DNA of 64,000 bases. It comes from Dichomitus squalens LYAD-421 SS1 (taxonomy: Eukaryota; Basidiomycota; Agaricomycetes; Polyporales; Polyporaceae). This document shows positions 1 through 11,558 of this stretch, one piece after another (within the stretch, counting starts at the first letter, position 1; each line of letters opens with the position of its first letter). The notes under the pieces were generated by a model, which was not told the origin of the DNA, made no database searches, and saw only the letters and a list, made by a program, of their open reading frames with translations. Where the stretch lies: NCBI RefSeq assembly GCF_000275845.1, contig NW_006766910.1, forward strand, positions 22,831-86,830. The letters are read 5' to 3'. The position numbers and the translations under genes are program-made.

Positions 1-1558
1 ATACATTAGCAATCGGAGGGAGATACAACGCTATGGTCACTCACCTAGTCCCAATGACCAAGAGGTCGAGATGGGGACTAGGGAGTGCCTAAGGGGTCCT
101 TATATACTAGAAGGGCTGCTTAGCAACCAAAGACAAGGCGCGAGAGCGAGGCAGTGAAGATGACAAAGGGAGAACAAAGGGCGGGAAGGAAAAGGCAAAG
201 GCATGGCGATCACGGGAACGTAGCATGCGGGTGTGGGAACGTATCTGCAGTGTCCAAACTGGGATGGGCTAAGAAAGGAAATGGTCCGAAAATGGAAGGT
301 GGGCGTCAAGGGGAGGGGAATGGGCGGCAAAAAGGGGCGTCTGTCCAACGTCCGTGACACAAATCTGCTTCCGTGACAGGATACAGATGAGAATTGCCAA
401 GCCATCCTTCAGCACTGGCGACCAGAAGCCGCACCTCGAAGTGGGGTTCTCGGACGAGGATCACCTCGGCACCCATGTCTGAGTTTACCACAATCCATCG
501 TTCAGCAGTCAAGTTCGCGGCTCACTAGTGTAAGCACAAGGAATCCAAGACTACTGGTGCATCGATCACAATGCCATAACAGCCGATACATCAGATACAT
601 CTTCAGACCAGCGCTCCCATCGTCATCTGTCAAGCCAAGGGGCACCGGCTAGGCTGCATGCCATCGATTGAGGACAACGACTTCCTCTATTGGGCTGAAA
701 GTCCAGGGTGCCGTAGGGTTTTCCATCGCCTGCAGATTGTCTGCCATTCAACCAACTAACATCTGACTGAGAGCATCACCCGCTCCTGCTAGAATCCATG
801 CCGAGGTTCAAGTTTTGATAGTGAGTGGTTGAGTCCATAGGCGTAGTCCTTACTACCAGTTGACGTTTCAAGCCTGGAACCATGAAAGGTCTAGTAGTTT
901 GAATCTGTCGATACATAGTCTATGCGATAAATCTCTATGGCATGGGACGAGCGCAAAATTTCATGACCAGTGTGGTAGAAGGACGTGCCGGTGTTACGTC
1001 AGTTACTGAGACGGTATGGAGGGTAAAAATCGGACAGCGAGCTTTCTGCCCAAGCAGTTTCTACGCACCGCAATTGTGCGAAGCCATGGATGTTCTCTGG
1101 GAGTAGGGACTGTATCTGCCACCAAGAAGCCTTCCTGAATACAATGTTAGTGTTGTGGACAAGGTATGGTTTGAGGCTCCTAGTCTACGTTTGGCATCAT
1201 CGATTCCCGGGCTATCCTTCCTGCAGCACTCACTAACAGAATATGACACCGTCACAAGGACATGATCAGATGATCAGAGACAATCAGTCAGAAGGAAAAG
1301 ATTATCGGAAAGTAGCCTGGCGCCGTAGCTGTGACTCGGACATCGTGCTTTGATACTAATGATTTTGTGCCGAAGCACCAGGGAAAGACTCTTACCATTC
1401 CTTTCAGTTGCCCTGTGCTCGCGTACATATATTAGGGCTCTCCAGTGCCATCCTGCCCTAACACATCATCCCGGTCTTACACTTTCTACCACTAGTGACC
1501 ACACGAGATTGTTCTCATGTCAAGCTCGACAGTCACCCTGGATACGTTTGGGTGGTAC
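1..1558. other. No gene recognised
   Basis: I see only short open frames without a splice-consistent model or a recognisable domain. The last few hundred bases are probably the promoter of the membrane-protein gene that starts at 1559. Confidence 0.5.
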
Positions 1559-3418
1559 ATGGTCAAACTTAACACCACAGGAGCGATAACACAGATGGTC
1601 CTGTCTGCTGTACTATATGGTTCCTAGCAGCTGACTAGATCCCGCTAGTAATCAACCTGACTGAGTTTATTATTAGGTTGCTTCACGACTCTAGTCCTCT
1701 TAGCGTTTATGGCTCTTCTAAAGTGAGCCTGCCGTTTTTACACCCATAATCCATACTCGTGTGCTCAAAACGCTCGCATTTATCTGAAGGCAACGGCATA
1801 CACATTGTTTCATCACCATTGTCCTCGGTTCGACACTCGTTCTCCTCTATGCATCCACCACCCTGGCTGTCGTCACCACTGTTCTAGAAATACAGGGTGA
1901 TATTCTTCAGAGCATGATCTCGTCTATTCAATACATCTGGAATGATTGGCCCATATCCGAGTTCCCAGTGGCAATATTAGACTCATTGTCTTCTGGTCCC
2001 AACAGCTATGGAGTCTGTGCGAATACGGCGGCACTCACAGTCAACGTACGTGCTGGTCTTCTTATCACACCTCATTTTGTGACGTTTCCCCAAGATGCTC
2101 TTGGGCGATTCAATTCATCAGTAAACCGTGCATTAGCTTAATGGCTTAGCGCCTTAAGCACTTAGCTCTCCCACGCATATCTTCGAGCTGCTCACCCTCA
2201 ACTCCGTACAGCGTGCCAAATAATGGAGTGTAGCAGAAAGAGAGACCAAGAGAGGTCAATTGGAGCCTGTACAGACATTATGACAGAGGCCGGCGTGCAC
2301 GATGATGATGCAGAACGTTTTTGCACTCGCCCATCTTAATCGTCTTAATCCGTCTTAATCGAGCATCTTAACTCTTACGACTTACTGACGCTTAATGCCG
2401 TCTTAGGCGTCTTAATGCCCTTAAACACGTGTTTAAGACGTATTAAGTGATTCCCATGTTTACTGATAAGTTGTATGCTGGCGAGCTTCGTTGCTTTGGC
2501 CTGGAAACCGTGTTGTACGAGTTATTTCCATTATGCTGTTGATGACAACTTTCGGTGAGCTTGTGATGGTATAGAAATCTCTGTATGTTCTCATAACCAT
2601 TGTCTCCGGGTCATTAGCTCTGGGAACAGTGGATCTCGGGTTCGTATGTTCCCTTCCCCAGCAGCAGGCTTTGAACATCAATGCCAGCGAGTCGGGAGGC
2701 ATGTATCAGGGATCGCCATACGGCATCGCCGCCTCTATGCTGTCTCTCAGCGTGAATGTATTTGCAACCATTATAGTGGCGTACAAGGCATGGTAAATAA
2801 TCTCTCAGGTCGACAACGGCAATGATCCAGTATCTCACCAACCTTTCAGGACGTCGAGAAGGTTCCTTCGGAGATTGGTGGTATGGGGCGACACGACTGC
2901 CCGAATGGAGAGGCTGTTCTCTATACTACTTGAAACCGGAATGGTGTATTGTGCTATTTGGGTGAGCCAAGTGTTTTGCATCGACATCTCAGGAGCGAGA
3001 CTCAATGTCCTGCTTGCAGATGCTTTTGGTTGTTTGGCAGCTCTCCTCATACGTGCCGACAAACGGGGCGAACTTTCAAGCATTTTACTACCAATTCGGT
3101 TACTTCATCAGCGGAGGACTTGTACCTATCATTGTGAGTTGAAGCTCCTTCAAGGAATGCACCTCTCATAAACCTCCGAAGGCCATCTACCCGGCCGTCG
3201 TGATCATACTCGTCGCACAAAACCGGTCGCATATGGTGGTATTCCTCAGTGGGGGTGCGGTCAAGACCCCCCAGCTATCACATTTGGACGGCATTCAGTC
3301 CCAAGGCGCGACTGTGCTGCATATAGCACGGCAAGGGGATCAAGTCCGAGACGGGTCTAAGGAGTCCAGCACGCACACCGCCGACACTTGGAAGATGGAG
3401 CCTGGAGGAATTGCGTAG
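1559..3418 (+). pseudogene. Seven-TM-type membrane protein gene interrupted by a transposon-like insert
   Basis: Hand-assembled exons are 1559-1619, 1677-1722, 1790-2045, 2095-2118 plus 2466-2554 (one exon split by an insert), 2618-2792, 2850-2961, about 3020-3132 and about 3181-3418. They encode a chain of hydrophobic segments with an exon layout closely matching the paralogue at 7659-9227. Shared landmarks are an LxGDxI segment before a W-R-A-x-x-L-W motif, an exon ending AYKAW (GLKAW in the paralogue), an LLETGMVYCAIW helix (LVESGVIYIIIW in the paralogue), and a last helix IYPAVVIILVAQNRSH. I know this layout from basidiomycete-expanded polytopic membrane proteins of unknown function; I cannot name a Pfam family. 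In exon 4 the coding sequence stops after LLGDSI and resumes at VCWRASLLWPGNR beyond a ~347-bp insert, so the gene is most likely dead. The rest of the frame is open. The alternative is that the insert is removed as an intron, but the GT/AG pair I can see (2121-2470) leaves the frame shifted. Confidence 0.72.
2119..2465. mobile_element. MITE-like element with CAGTAAAC terminal inverted repeats
   Basis: The insert starts CAGTAAAC at 2119 and ends GTTTACTG at 2465, perfect 8-bp inverted ends. Looser similarity extends to about 24 bp and includes CTTAAT on both sides. Both subterminal regions are packed with CTTAA/TTAAG-type words (about 2130-2165 and 2335-2450). There is no coding capacity. Short non-autonomous DNA transposons have this form, and CAG ends suggest hAT. 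No clean 8-bp target duplication is visible; the flanks TCAATTCA and TAAGTTGT match only partly, consistent with an old insertion. Confidence 0.65.
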
Positions 3419-6400
3419 CTTGTGGCTCCTAATACGGCGCAAGGACCCTGTGACGAGATAGCTACTATAGACACATGGCGGTAAAGAACGGGAATTCGCG
3501 GTATGCAGACCTCAATACATGTACTTCTACACCCGGCGCCGTGACTGCTAGACACTGGGGAAATAAGAGATACTGGAAGAGATAAGCATTCCTACTGCAA
3601 CAATTCGAGCCACTCCACAAGGTCAATGAACGTCCTTGAATAGCGATTACGTTCGTCGACGAGCGACCCAGTGTATGCCGCTCGCAGTCAACTGGTGGAT
3701 GCAGAGCATGGAGGCATCTCCGGGTGATGTGGACTTACTCAGAGAAGCACCCGGTACTCTTGCGGGTGCGGTCAACTTGTCCACCATGATGGTGTCTTCG
3801 TGCGCTGAAGTGACATCCATATCTATCGGACGCTGATAATGAGTAATATCACCGTGGATGACATAGCAGGTTCTCGCGTGCCTTGACTCCCTTCAGCTTC
3901 GTGAGTACAGACTTTGCAGAACTAGAGGATGGGACCGAAGGACTAGGACTAGAACCCTTTTGAGGAGGGGCAAGATACGACGTGGTTTGAAATGCAGGCG
4001 GAGATATTGCGGTCACATGCGATCTTGACGGGTTTTGCAAAGTCGAAACGGACGGCGTAGACGAAGGCAAGGCGCGCGCCCTGGCCATTCCAAATGTCGT
4101 GCCCCATCGACACATCTCAGGCAACCAACAACGGCTTGGGATCCATGCTCACCTCGGATCGCACACTGGCAGCCTGCGTAGCCCGTATCTTCTGCTCGCT
4201 CTTCGCCGCCTCGTGACCACCATCATGAGCGTATAGACACTCCGAGCCTGAGCTGCTTTGCCCAGCTCTGCGCGACCTCTGGTGAGGCATACGTTGTGCC
4301 TTATGCAGTGAGCTATACCGAAGATACGTTTCACGCGTTCACCCGCGCAGGAACGTCGGGAGACTAGGAGATTTCATTGGAATAGGCTGTTCACCCATGA
4401 GCACGCGGCCACACAACAACGCGATGGATGATAGACATACTCATGAGGATGCTCGATGCAGTCTGTAGCATTGGGCTCTTGTGGGATGGATGTCTTTGGT
4501 GAGCGGTACGTTGTGTTTGCAGCATTGCGGCCAGCGTCAATGCTAGCAAGGGTTGCGCTGGTTGCATCAACCCAGGCTGAGGTGGAGGCGGATGTCGAGC
4601 TTGGCGTTGCGACATCGAATAGCGTACATGCGTTTGCGGTGCGTGGGTCCCCGTTGATCATAAGCGGAGAACTATTTACAGCCAAGCAGGCCTAACGTCT
4701 GCGTTCGCGACAGGGGCGGTGGGCAGGAGCGGGTACATCCAGCGCGCAGCGTCAACTGCGGATGCTGTTTCTGAGTCGCTAGACCTGAGATGCGAAACTT
4801 GTGTGTGAGTGGCGGATGAATCGAGAACTTGGGAGAGATGGGTATCGAGGGCGACAATCACCCAGACATGAGATCAACGAGGATCGTAACGTTAAGGCGG
4901 GACAGGGGATGACGCCAGCACTTCCTGGCCACGTGAAAAGACTGTACCTGGCAGTTAGGGCGAGTCAGAGATGGACGGACTTCGACACACTTTGTCAAAG
5001 TAATTTGGGCTTTACCCGTGGATTCCGAGAATAGTGGGTGGAGATCGACCGGTATTCCATAGCATTCGGTGACTTACAGCGCGATCAAATACCATGTGGT
5101 GGGTGTATGCTAATCATAACTCAGTCTAGCGTAGCGGATCTTTGCAGTGCTCGGGCTACTCTGTCGTAAGATCGTCCAATGATGACGACCTTGGGTGCTC
5201 AAATCTCCGAGATCGCCTCCGCCACTACAGCAGGGATTGACAACAAGGCAGCGAGGATCCAAGTGTGCATCCCGGGAGAAGGATCTAGTAGCAGTGTCAG
5301 GTGTGGGAGGACCCAGGCACCCGGCAGTCGTGAGCGACGTCGACGCTCCTGAGAGTCGGGATGAAGTTACGATCCGCCGCAGGGCGGTACTGCCATCTCA
5401 GACATGTCGAACCGCCGCTGCGGCAGACAATGATGACCTTGGCGCCTGACAATGCTTGCTGAGGCGCAAGGCGGCGCGGTGGACGTGAACACGAACCTGA
5501 TCTCCCGGCGCTAGCGTCGGCTCCCTATAAGCAGATTGCTCTGGGATAGATCTCGGATAGAACGGAAAGCGCGTTGAGACCGCCAGTGTTCGTGGGCAGA
5601 GAGGCGGAAGGGGTGGAAAGTGGGCATGTTGACACAAGTCTCCCCGTCAAGGAGGGGCAGTCGCGAAGCGCTTCATCTCATGTCGTAATGAAGGGAAAGA
5701 TCTAAGGGAAAGCGGAGGAAACAAAGGCAATCGGGACAGTCAAGAGCAATCGGTGTGCGAGATAACAGAGAACAGAGAGCTTACCTAGACGTGTGCAGAG
5801 GCGGGTCGGGCCCGGGCCAGGTTCAAGTTAGGTGACTCAGCGAGCCTCTGGTCCAGCGTGTGAGCAGATTTGGCTATAGTATAGGAGATTCATCCACTAT
5901 GCAGTCATGGCAGGATCTAGTTGTAGAGAAAGGCTGCAGATGCGACATAGACATCACACCAGGACGTAGGAAGAAGACGTCGTGCCCAACGCGCGTCGAT
6001 GTCCCAACTCGTTACATCACGTGTTTTTGGCTCCACTGCGTCGCTCGCCGGAGGGCGCTTAAGGGCTTTGCCGCACGTTCCGCATCGCTGCCGTTCTACA
6101 GGTTCCATTGAGATCAAACTCTCACCGCGGCTAGTCCGATTGTATTGCATATGGTGTGTTCCGGAATGAACTGTCAGACGCACTCATTGCCTTGACTCAC
6201 CGTGCAGATAGCAAATGATGCGACTCATGCCACGGGCGAGGTCGCACAAGCTGCTATCGATAAAATGCGACAAGTTCTTTGGCGATGTGCTACATGAACC
6301 ATAGGCTACACAGACTTGGAGGTACGTTACCTGATACCTGTTGGTTCTTTTACAAAGATTGCTTGATGGCAGCGGTCCTCGTAACTGACGTCTCTACGCA

Positions 6401-7658
6401 TCTCAGGTAGACTGATGGCGCTTGTGAATGCAGTCGGCGCGACATCGCAGAACACTGGCTACACCTCGCGGCGCTTCTAAACCTACTTCTAGCAGGCCCG
6501 CAATAGAATAGTCTACGGGCGGACGCTCTGAAACAATCTCTTCGTGAGCGTGAGTACTCCTAGTACAGTCATGTCTTGAAGCAAACATCGACCACGTGAA
6601 TGGGCATTGTTCTTTTAGCATGAACTTGAGGTTCGGGGTTAGATTGATTCGACTTTTCCTGGAGCATATGGTGGATTCTCGGTAGGGGAAACCTGCAAAG
6701 AAGATTGGATGGTGCTGAAAAGTATACAAGCTTTGTAGACCGGAGTAACTATGCTGTGATTCGGTATGCTGCTCATAGTGGCGACATTGCGCTGGTCGCT
6801 TAACACAAATATCGGATTGTATCACAGGTAAAGAGTCTCTAGGGTCAGTATTAGGAGGAGATAATTTATGAGCATTCTATGCGTGCCTGTTCCAGTGCTT
6901 CATGGCTATTGTTAATGAAGTAGTCTGGGCGTTGTAGGATCACCATGGAATGGATGTGCAAACCGCCCTCTTTCTCATTGACACCGATAAGATTTTAGAG
7001 GTCCCATATAATGGAACATCGTGAAGAATTAAGGGACGCATGTTGAGCCGTTGTCTGTTCGTTGCCGCTATTGACTAGCCTGAAGTAACGTGGGAGCCAC
7101 GCGCGTATCGCCCAGCTATCTCCGTTTCACGGACATTGGTCATCCACATCACAGTGGATTTTATTCCCGGGGTCGTACGGTCATGAGCGCATTGGCTGGC
7201 TCTGGAGCAGTATCTCACGTTGTGACTCGATTACCCTAGATCGTCCATCCTACGCGGAGAATCAAGCGTTCCACCTACCAGCTATGATCTGGAAACCCAT
7301 CCCCTCATATAGACATCGCTGACAGAACTACCGATGACTCCGGGAAATTTTGAATGTTCCGCGCTGTATCGTATTGAGTCCCCGTACTCGGACCGGCTCC
7401 CTGTTCATCTCCGAGCCATGGGAAACTTTTAGGTGGAGCTCACGCGTCAGAGACTGGTTAGCATTGTACATCAGCGGTACGTGTGGGTCGGTGTAATGCG
7501 ATGACCGATGCGAATATGGCTGGAAGTCGTGATATATACATGTGCAGAGGCTCGTCAAATGGCGCAGATCCGCTCGCATCAGCTTTGCCACCAGAACTTT
7601 CTCAGAAGCTCTGGCACTCTAGGAAAGTATTGCAAACCCGTGATCTCATAGCTGTCCC
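3419..7658. other. Long region without a supported gene
   Basis: This 4.2-kb stretch has many short frames on both strands but no multi-exon model I can defend. It contains one copy of a dispersed repeat at 4456-4590. A short segment at about 5170-5310 reads as an alanine/threonine-rich peptide vaguely like that repeat but is not convincing. The final few hundred bases probably include the promoter of the gene starting at 7659. Confidence 0.45.
4456..4590 (-). repeat. Dispersed repeat, copy 1 (inverted relative to 9462-9595)
   Basis: Read on the minus strand, this ~135-bp segment aligns along its length with 9462-9595 on the plus strand, at roughly three quarters identity by eye. One frame is conserved better than the DNA around it, with VDxTSxTL, GRNAA and PQEP in the same order in both copies. 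This hints at a coding remnant, possibly of a transposon or gene family, but I do not recognise the protein. Confidence 0.5.
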
Positions 7659-9227
7659 ATGGAAGGTGTCTCCCCCAACGTCCTCACACACAATGGCCAA
7701 AGTACAAAGGACCAGGTTCTCGTTGCTATCATCTCATCCCTTACAACCGGTAAGACAGTGTAATCCTCAGCGGATCTTTGGGAGCTCAATGGGTCATAAG
7801 GTTGTCTGACGCTGCTTTCCGCAGTTGCCTTATATCTACTCATGTGCGTGCCTGTTGATACAGCTGCGTTGTGGAGTTTGTTGTGACGCAGGTCTCAGCC
7901 AAAGGAATACAAAGCAGGCAACCTCAAAAGCCATCATTTTCGCCGTTGTCGCTATGTACATCTCCGGGGCTGGCTACTGGATATATGTCCTTCAAAACAC
8001 GGTATATACACTCGACCAAGGAGGCATGCTAAGCAACGGGACTAGAGACGGGCTGCAGACTTCAAACTCTGAATGCTATGCATCAGCGTTACCTGTCTGT
8101 CTCCACGCGCTCTCGTCATACCACACTTCGTCCTGGGAGCTCAGGGCATGGGCTAGGCAAATGTGTGTGGGGACGGCAACTTTGAGCATTAACGTTAGTC
8201 GACTCGTGGAGTACTCTGGTGAAAGATGATCTAAGCCTTTCGATCCATTGGCAGGTCACCCTTGGAGATGCCATTGTATGATGGAGGGTTTGCGTGATTT
8301 GCGGAGGACACCGTTCAATATACATGGTCGGATTCTTTCTATTGGCTGCCACATGTGGTATGTAACGGTTAATCCAACGTTAGAAGGCACTCACTCCCTT
8401 TCTCTGTTAGCTATGAGCGTGGTCAACACAGTCCATGTCTGTGGTACATGGAATCTCCCTAGTGCATTGACGTTGGATGTCAGAGCAGCGGCTAGTTCAA
8501 GAACAGCGGAATTCTTATCTTCAGGTTTCAGTTGGGCAGCCCCTGCAACTGTGGTTTCGGTTGCACTTAATGCCATTGCAACATCTCTCATAGGGCTCAA
8601 GGCATGGTCAGAGTCCTCTGACTTACTGGGTTCTTCGAGAGACTCATGAAGCTGTCTTAGGAAATATAGACCGACAATGCGATCACATCTTTCCGGGGCC
8701 TCTTATAGAACCAGAGTCGGGAAGGTCATGGCCCTGCTCGTCGAATCTGGAGTCATATACATCATCATCTGGGTAAGCTCCACAAACCTGTCTTGTATCT
8801 GCTTCTTGCTCTCGCTGATGAGTTTCCCAGCTACCGCCCGTAGTGTATCTGCTCAGAGCCGGCAATTCCGAGTTCGGCACTCCGTTCAGCAATGGAGTAA
8901 CGAACTTGGATCTGTACCTATTCATATTTGTTCAGGGAGGGCTGAGTGCTTTCGTGGTCAGTTGTGCATTCTGTGTCTTCGACGTCCGTTGCTATAGATC
9001 AGTTGATGCTTTGGCTACAGAGCATGTACCCGATGAGCATTATCATTCTTGTTGCTCTGAATAAGTCGCAATGGGAGGCGCACCTCACGGACGGCACCAT
9101 TCCCGTCGCCCCAGAAATCCCTCTCCACCATATTCAAGTCACCCTTCACGAAGTATCAATGGGACAGAGCGGCGATGCATATAGAGAAATACTCCAATCA
9201 CAAAAGGACAATTTATCACCGGAGTAG
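7659..9227 (+). pseudogene. Seven-TM-type membrane protein gene with one in-frame TGA
   Basis: Eight exons join with consistent phases: 7659-7749, 7825-7843, 7899-8193, 8255-8357, 8411-8606, 8661-8772, 8831-8956 and 9003-9227, giving a 388-codon frame. The product has successive hydrophobic helices and is a paralogue of the gene at 1559-3418, with the same exon layout and the same LGDxI...WR landmark at the start of exon 4. The only defect is TGA at 8279-8281 (codon 144), exactly where paralogues have a residue just before WR. All other exons and splice sites look normal, so loss is recent, or there is a base error, or the stop is bypassed. A GT overlapping the stop (8276) could be an alternative donor. 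The C-terminus is hydrophilic and ends NLSPE. Function unknown. Confidence 0.7.
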
Positions 9228-10037
9228 TATGCTGAGATGCCCGTACATGTGGGTTTGATGCAGATATAGTCACGGTCCCTAGTCGGAGCACGGTCAGGAC
9301 GATGGGATAGGCATGTCTACAATATTCTCATCATCGTCATAATAACGACTTCAATTCTCCACGCCCGCACCGGTTGTAAACTAGTAGGTACCATACATCG
9401 CTGGTTACAGAGTGCTATTTGCGCTCACCGCTCTCCGAAGGTTGTATGTTCAGAGCTCTGCGCCTCCGCCCGGGTTGACCCGACCAGCACAACCCTTGGT
9501 GGCATCTACACTGGCCGCAATGCTGCAAGCCGTGCACAACGTACCGCTTCATCAAGGGACGTCCCACAAGAGCCCGCTACACAAGCTGCATTGAATGCCC
9601 TCGAAGATACGTCTGACATTGATCGAGTTTCTGTCTTCCATTTTCTCACAGTATAACAGCCCATTCCAACAAGGTCTCCCTCCCTTGACGTGCTCGCGCG
9701 TGCTCTGCTCGCAAAACGCGTGGGGTTCATCCCCGGTCTAGCGCACTACACAGCGCAGGACGTGTGCAGCTAGTTCGCGACGATGCCTAAGGGGCAGAGA
9801 CAGAGAGAGAAAAGCTAGCGGGCAAACCTACTTGTTCATGCACTTGAGTTGCCGCCACAGGCGTCGCGGGGGGCAGATGGAGGAAGACAAGCACTTTGCG
9901 TTCTCAGCGCTCGTGTTCCATATTTGGTGCACACGCCTCTGACGCAATCCATCATCATCGCGCTTTCTCCCCGCGCTGAGCCTTGAGTCCTTTCCTCCAG
10001 TCGACATCGCCAGTCCAGCCTTCTCAGCACTAATAGG
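9228..10037. other. Intergenic; holds dispersed repeat copy 2
   Basis: There is no complete gene here. The second copy of the 135-bp repeat lies at 9462-9595. The last 300 bases are likely promoter of the gene starting at 10038. Confidence 0.45.
9462..9595 (+). repeat. Dispersed repeat, copy 2
   Basis: Inverted relative to the copy at 4456-4590. The same reading frame is open here (VDPTSTTL, GRNAA, PQEP) and continues to a stop near 9657. It may be a decayed exon of an unrecognised gene family. Confidence 0.5.
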
Positions 10038-11558
10038 ATGTCATCAAGCGTGAACCTAAGCAACCTCCGCCTAACGGTCAACTCTATGCACGATAGGGCG
10101 GAAGAGCCCAGCGCAGCTGCTAGCACCAGCAAGACTCCGAATCGCCGGTCCACGCAGAAGCGCAAATCTCGTCGAGTCCCGGATGAGAGCGAGACCGAAG
10201 GCGCGAGTAGTCGTCCCACGCGGAAGAAAGCGAAGACGAGGGGACGGCCTCGGCGCGAGCGCTGCTCCCCAGAGCCGGACGAGGAGGGAGGTGAGAACGA
10301 GGGCAAGAAGTGGGAGCCGGGGAGGGATAGGGGCGAGAAGAAGAAAAAACACCTGATCGATGCTGCGTATGATATCCTCAACGGTGAGCCTGTTTTCGCG
10401 TTCTTCACGCGCTGCATGGAGATGTTGTATACAGTGACTAGTCGATCGGAGTCTGATTCACGATGACTTCCCTTCCTCTCCACCCTCCCCAGATTATTTC
10501 TGCAACGTCGACAAGCACCCGGACGAAGATGCTCGTGCGGAGCTGGCGGAGAGGGTGAGGGACATCCCTGGGTGCGAACACTACACCTCGCGCCAGGTGT
10601 ACGCGTACTTTGGGAACATGCGGTTCAAGACGCGCGAGGGGCACGTTCCGAAGGCCATGCGCCGTTTGCAGGAGGACGGGAGGCTGCCTGGGGAACGCTT
10701 TGGAGGTACCGTCTCGCTTTCACGTTTGTTGCATTGCGCGCGTAGTGACAACGTCGTCGGACGCATGAAGACACTAGGGCCATCACAAGCATTGGCCAGA
10801 GCTCGCGCGCGTCCCGTCCTGACCGTGCTGCGCTGTCAAAAGAGGCTCCCAATGCCCTACCTAACGTCAGTGTCGTCTCCCAGCTTGATACACTCCTCAA
10901 ATCTCATCCTAGCCTGACGTACGAGGACGCGGCGCGGTGGGCGGCCACCCTTGGAGGCGGAATTATCTCGATCAACCCGGATGACATCCTGACGTATGCG
11001 CTATTGAAGCAAGCGAGCACTACTCAGCGGCCACTTGATGCGGAGAGGCATTCAGGTGAGTCTCGCGGCCTGATACTACATGTCAGAAGCCGCGCTGATG
11101 TCTCGCTTACCCACACGACAGAAGACCCAGGCGAGGACGACGGAAGCCGCGAGCGGGCCATCACTCCCGTCGATCTGGAAAACACTTTCATGCGGCCGCT
11201 TTTCATCGGATCCCCATCGCAGAGCGCGTCCGAGGCAGAGGTGGAGCTGCTTTTGTCGGAGTCTACCCCTGTGCGAGAGTTGTTGACGTTTCCCTCGCAC
11301 GTTGCAGGTTTCATTAGGGACGGCGTGAGCGAGATCCAGTCTAATTTGGTTCCTGCGTACGGAGGTAGTCTGGGTAAGTGGGTTACAGTGTCATTGTACC
11401 GGTCAGAGCTTGTAGCTGACTATTCATCGCGTTGTGTAGAGGGCTCCGTTAGTGCTTCCTCAGATGTGAGTGATGCAAGTCCATCGCAAGGGAGATCGCA
11501 GAAATCGCAAGTGATGCCCAGCTTGAGCAATGGTACAGTTCGCTCGACCTCGAACTGA
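10038..11558 (+). CDS. Homeodomain-like DNA-binding protein (atypical)
   Basis: Five exons join in phase: 10038-10383, 10493-10705, 10771-11055, 11122-11373 and 11440-11558, giving about 404 aa. Residues ~40-110 are very basic and acidic, with nuclear-localisation-like runs of K and R. Residues ~110-180 look like a homeodomain: a first helix ending ILNDYF, then HPDEDARAELAERV as helix 2, then YTSRQVYAYFGNMRFK as the recognition helix. Canonical homeodomains carry WFxNxR in the third helix; here it is YFGNMR, and IPGCEHY is inserted before that helix. The C-terminal half is acidic and serine-rich. The likely role is nuclear transcriptional regulation, but this is inferred from the one region. 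An alternative last intron (donor at 11509, acceptor near 11575) would give a different C-terminus ending near 11658. Confidence 0.62.

Noticed and set aside
2121..2470. The insert in the first membrane gene as a normal intron.
   Set aside because: The GT/AG pair exists, but joining it leaves the reading frame shifted relative to the conserved WR segment, and the terminal inverted repeats point to a transposon.
9836..10483. A 215-residue minus-strand frame.
   Set aside because: It overlaps exon 1 of the homeodomain-like gene; composition is Arg/Ser/Leu-rich with no domain, while the plus-strand model is spliced and in phase.
10038..11558. Mating-type A (HD1/HD2) locus.
   Set aside because: There is only one homeodomain-like gene, its recognition helix is atypical, and the usual neighbours (mitochondrial intermediate peptidase, beta-flanking gene) are absent.
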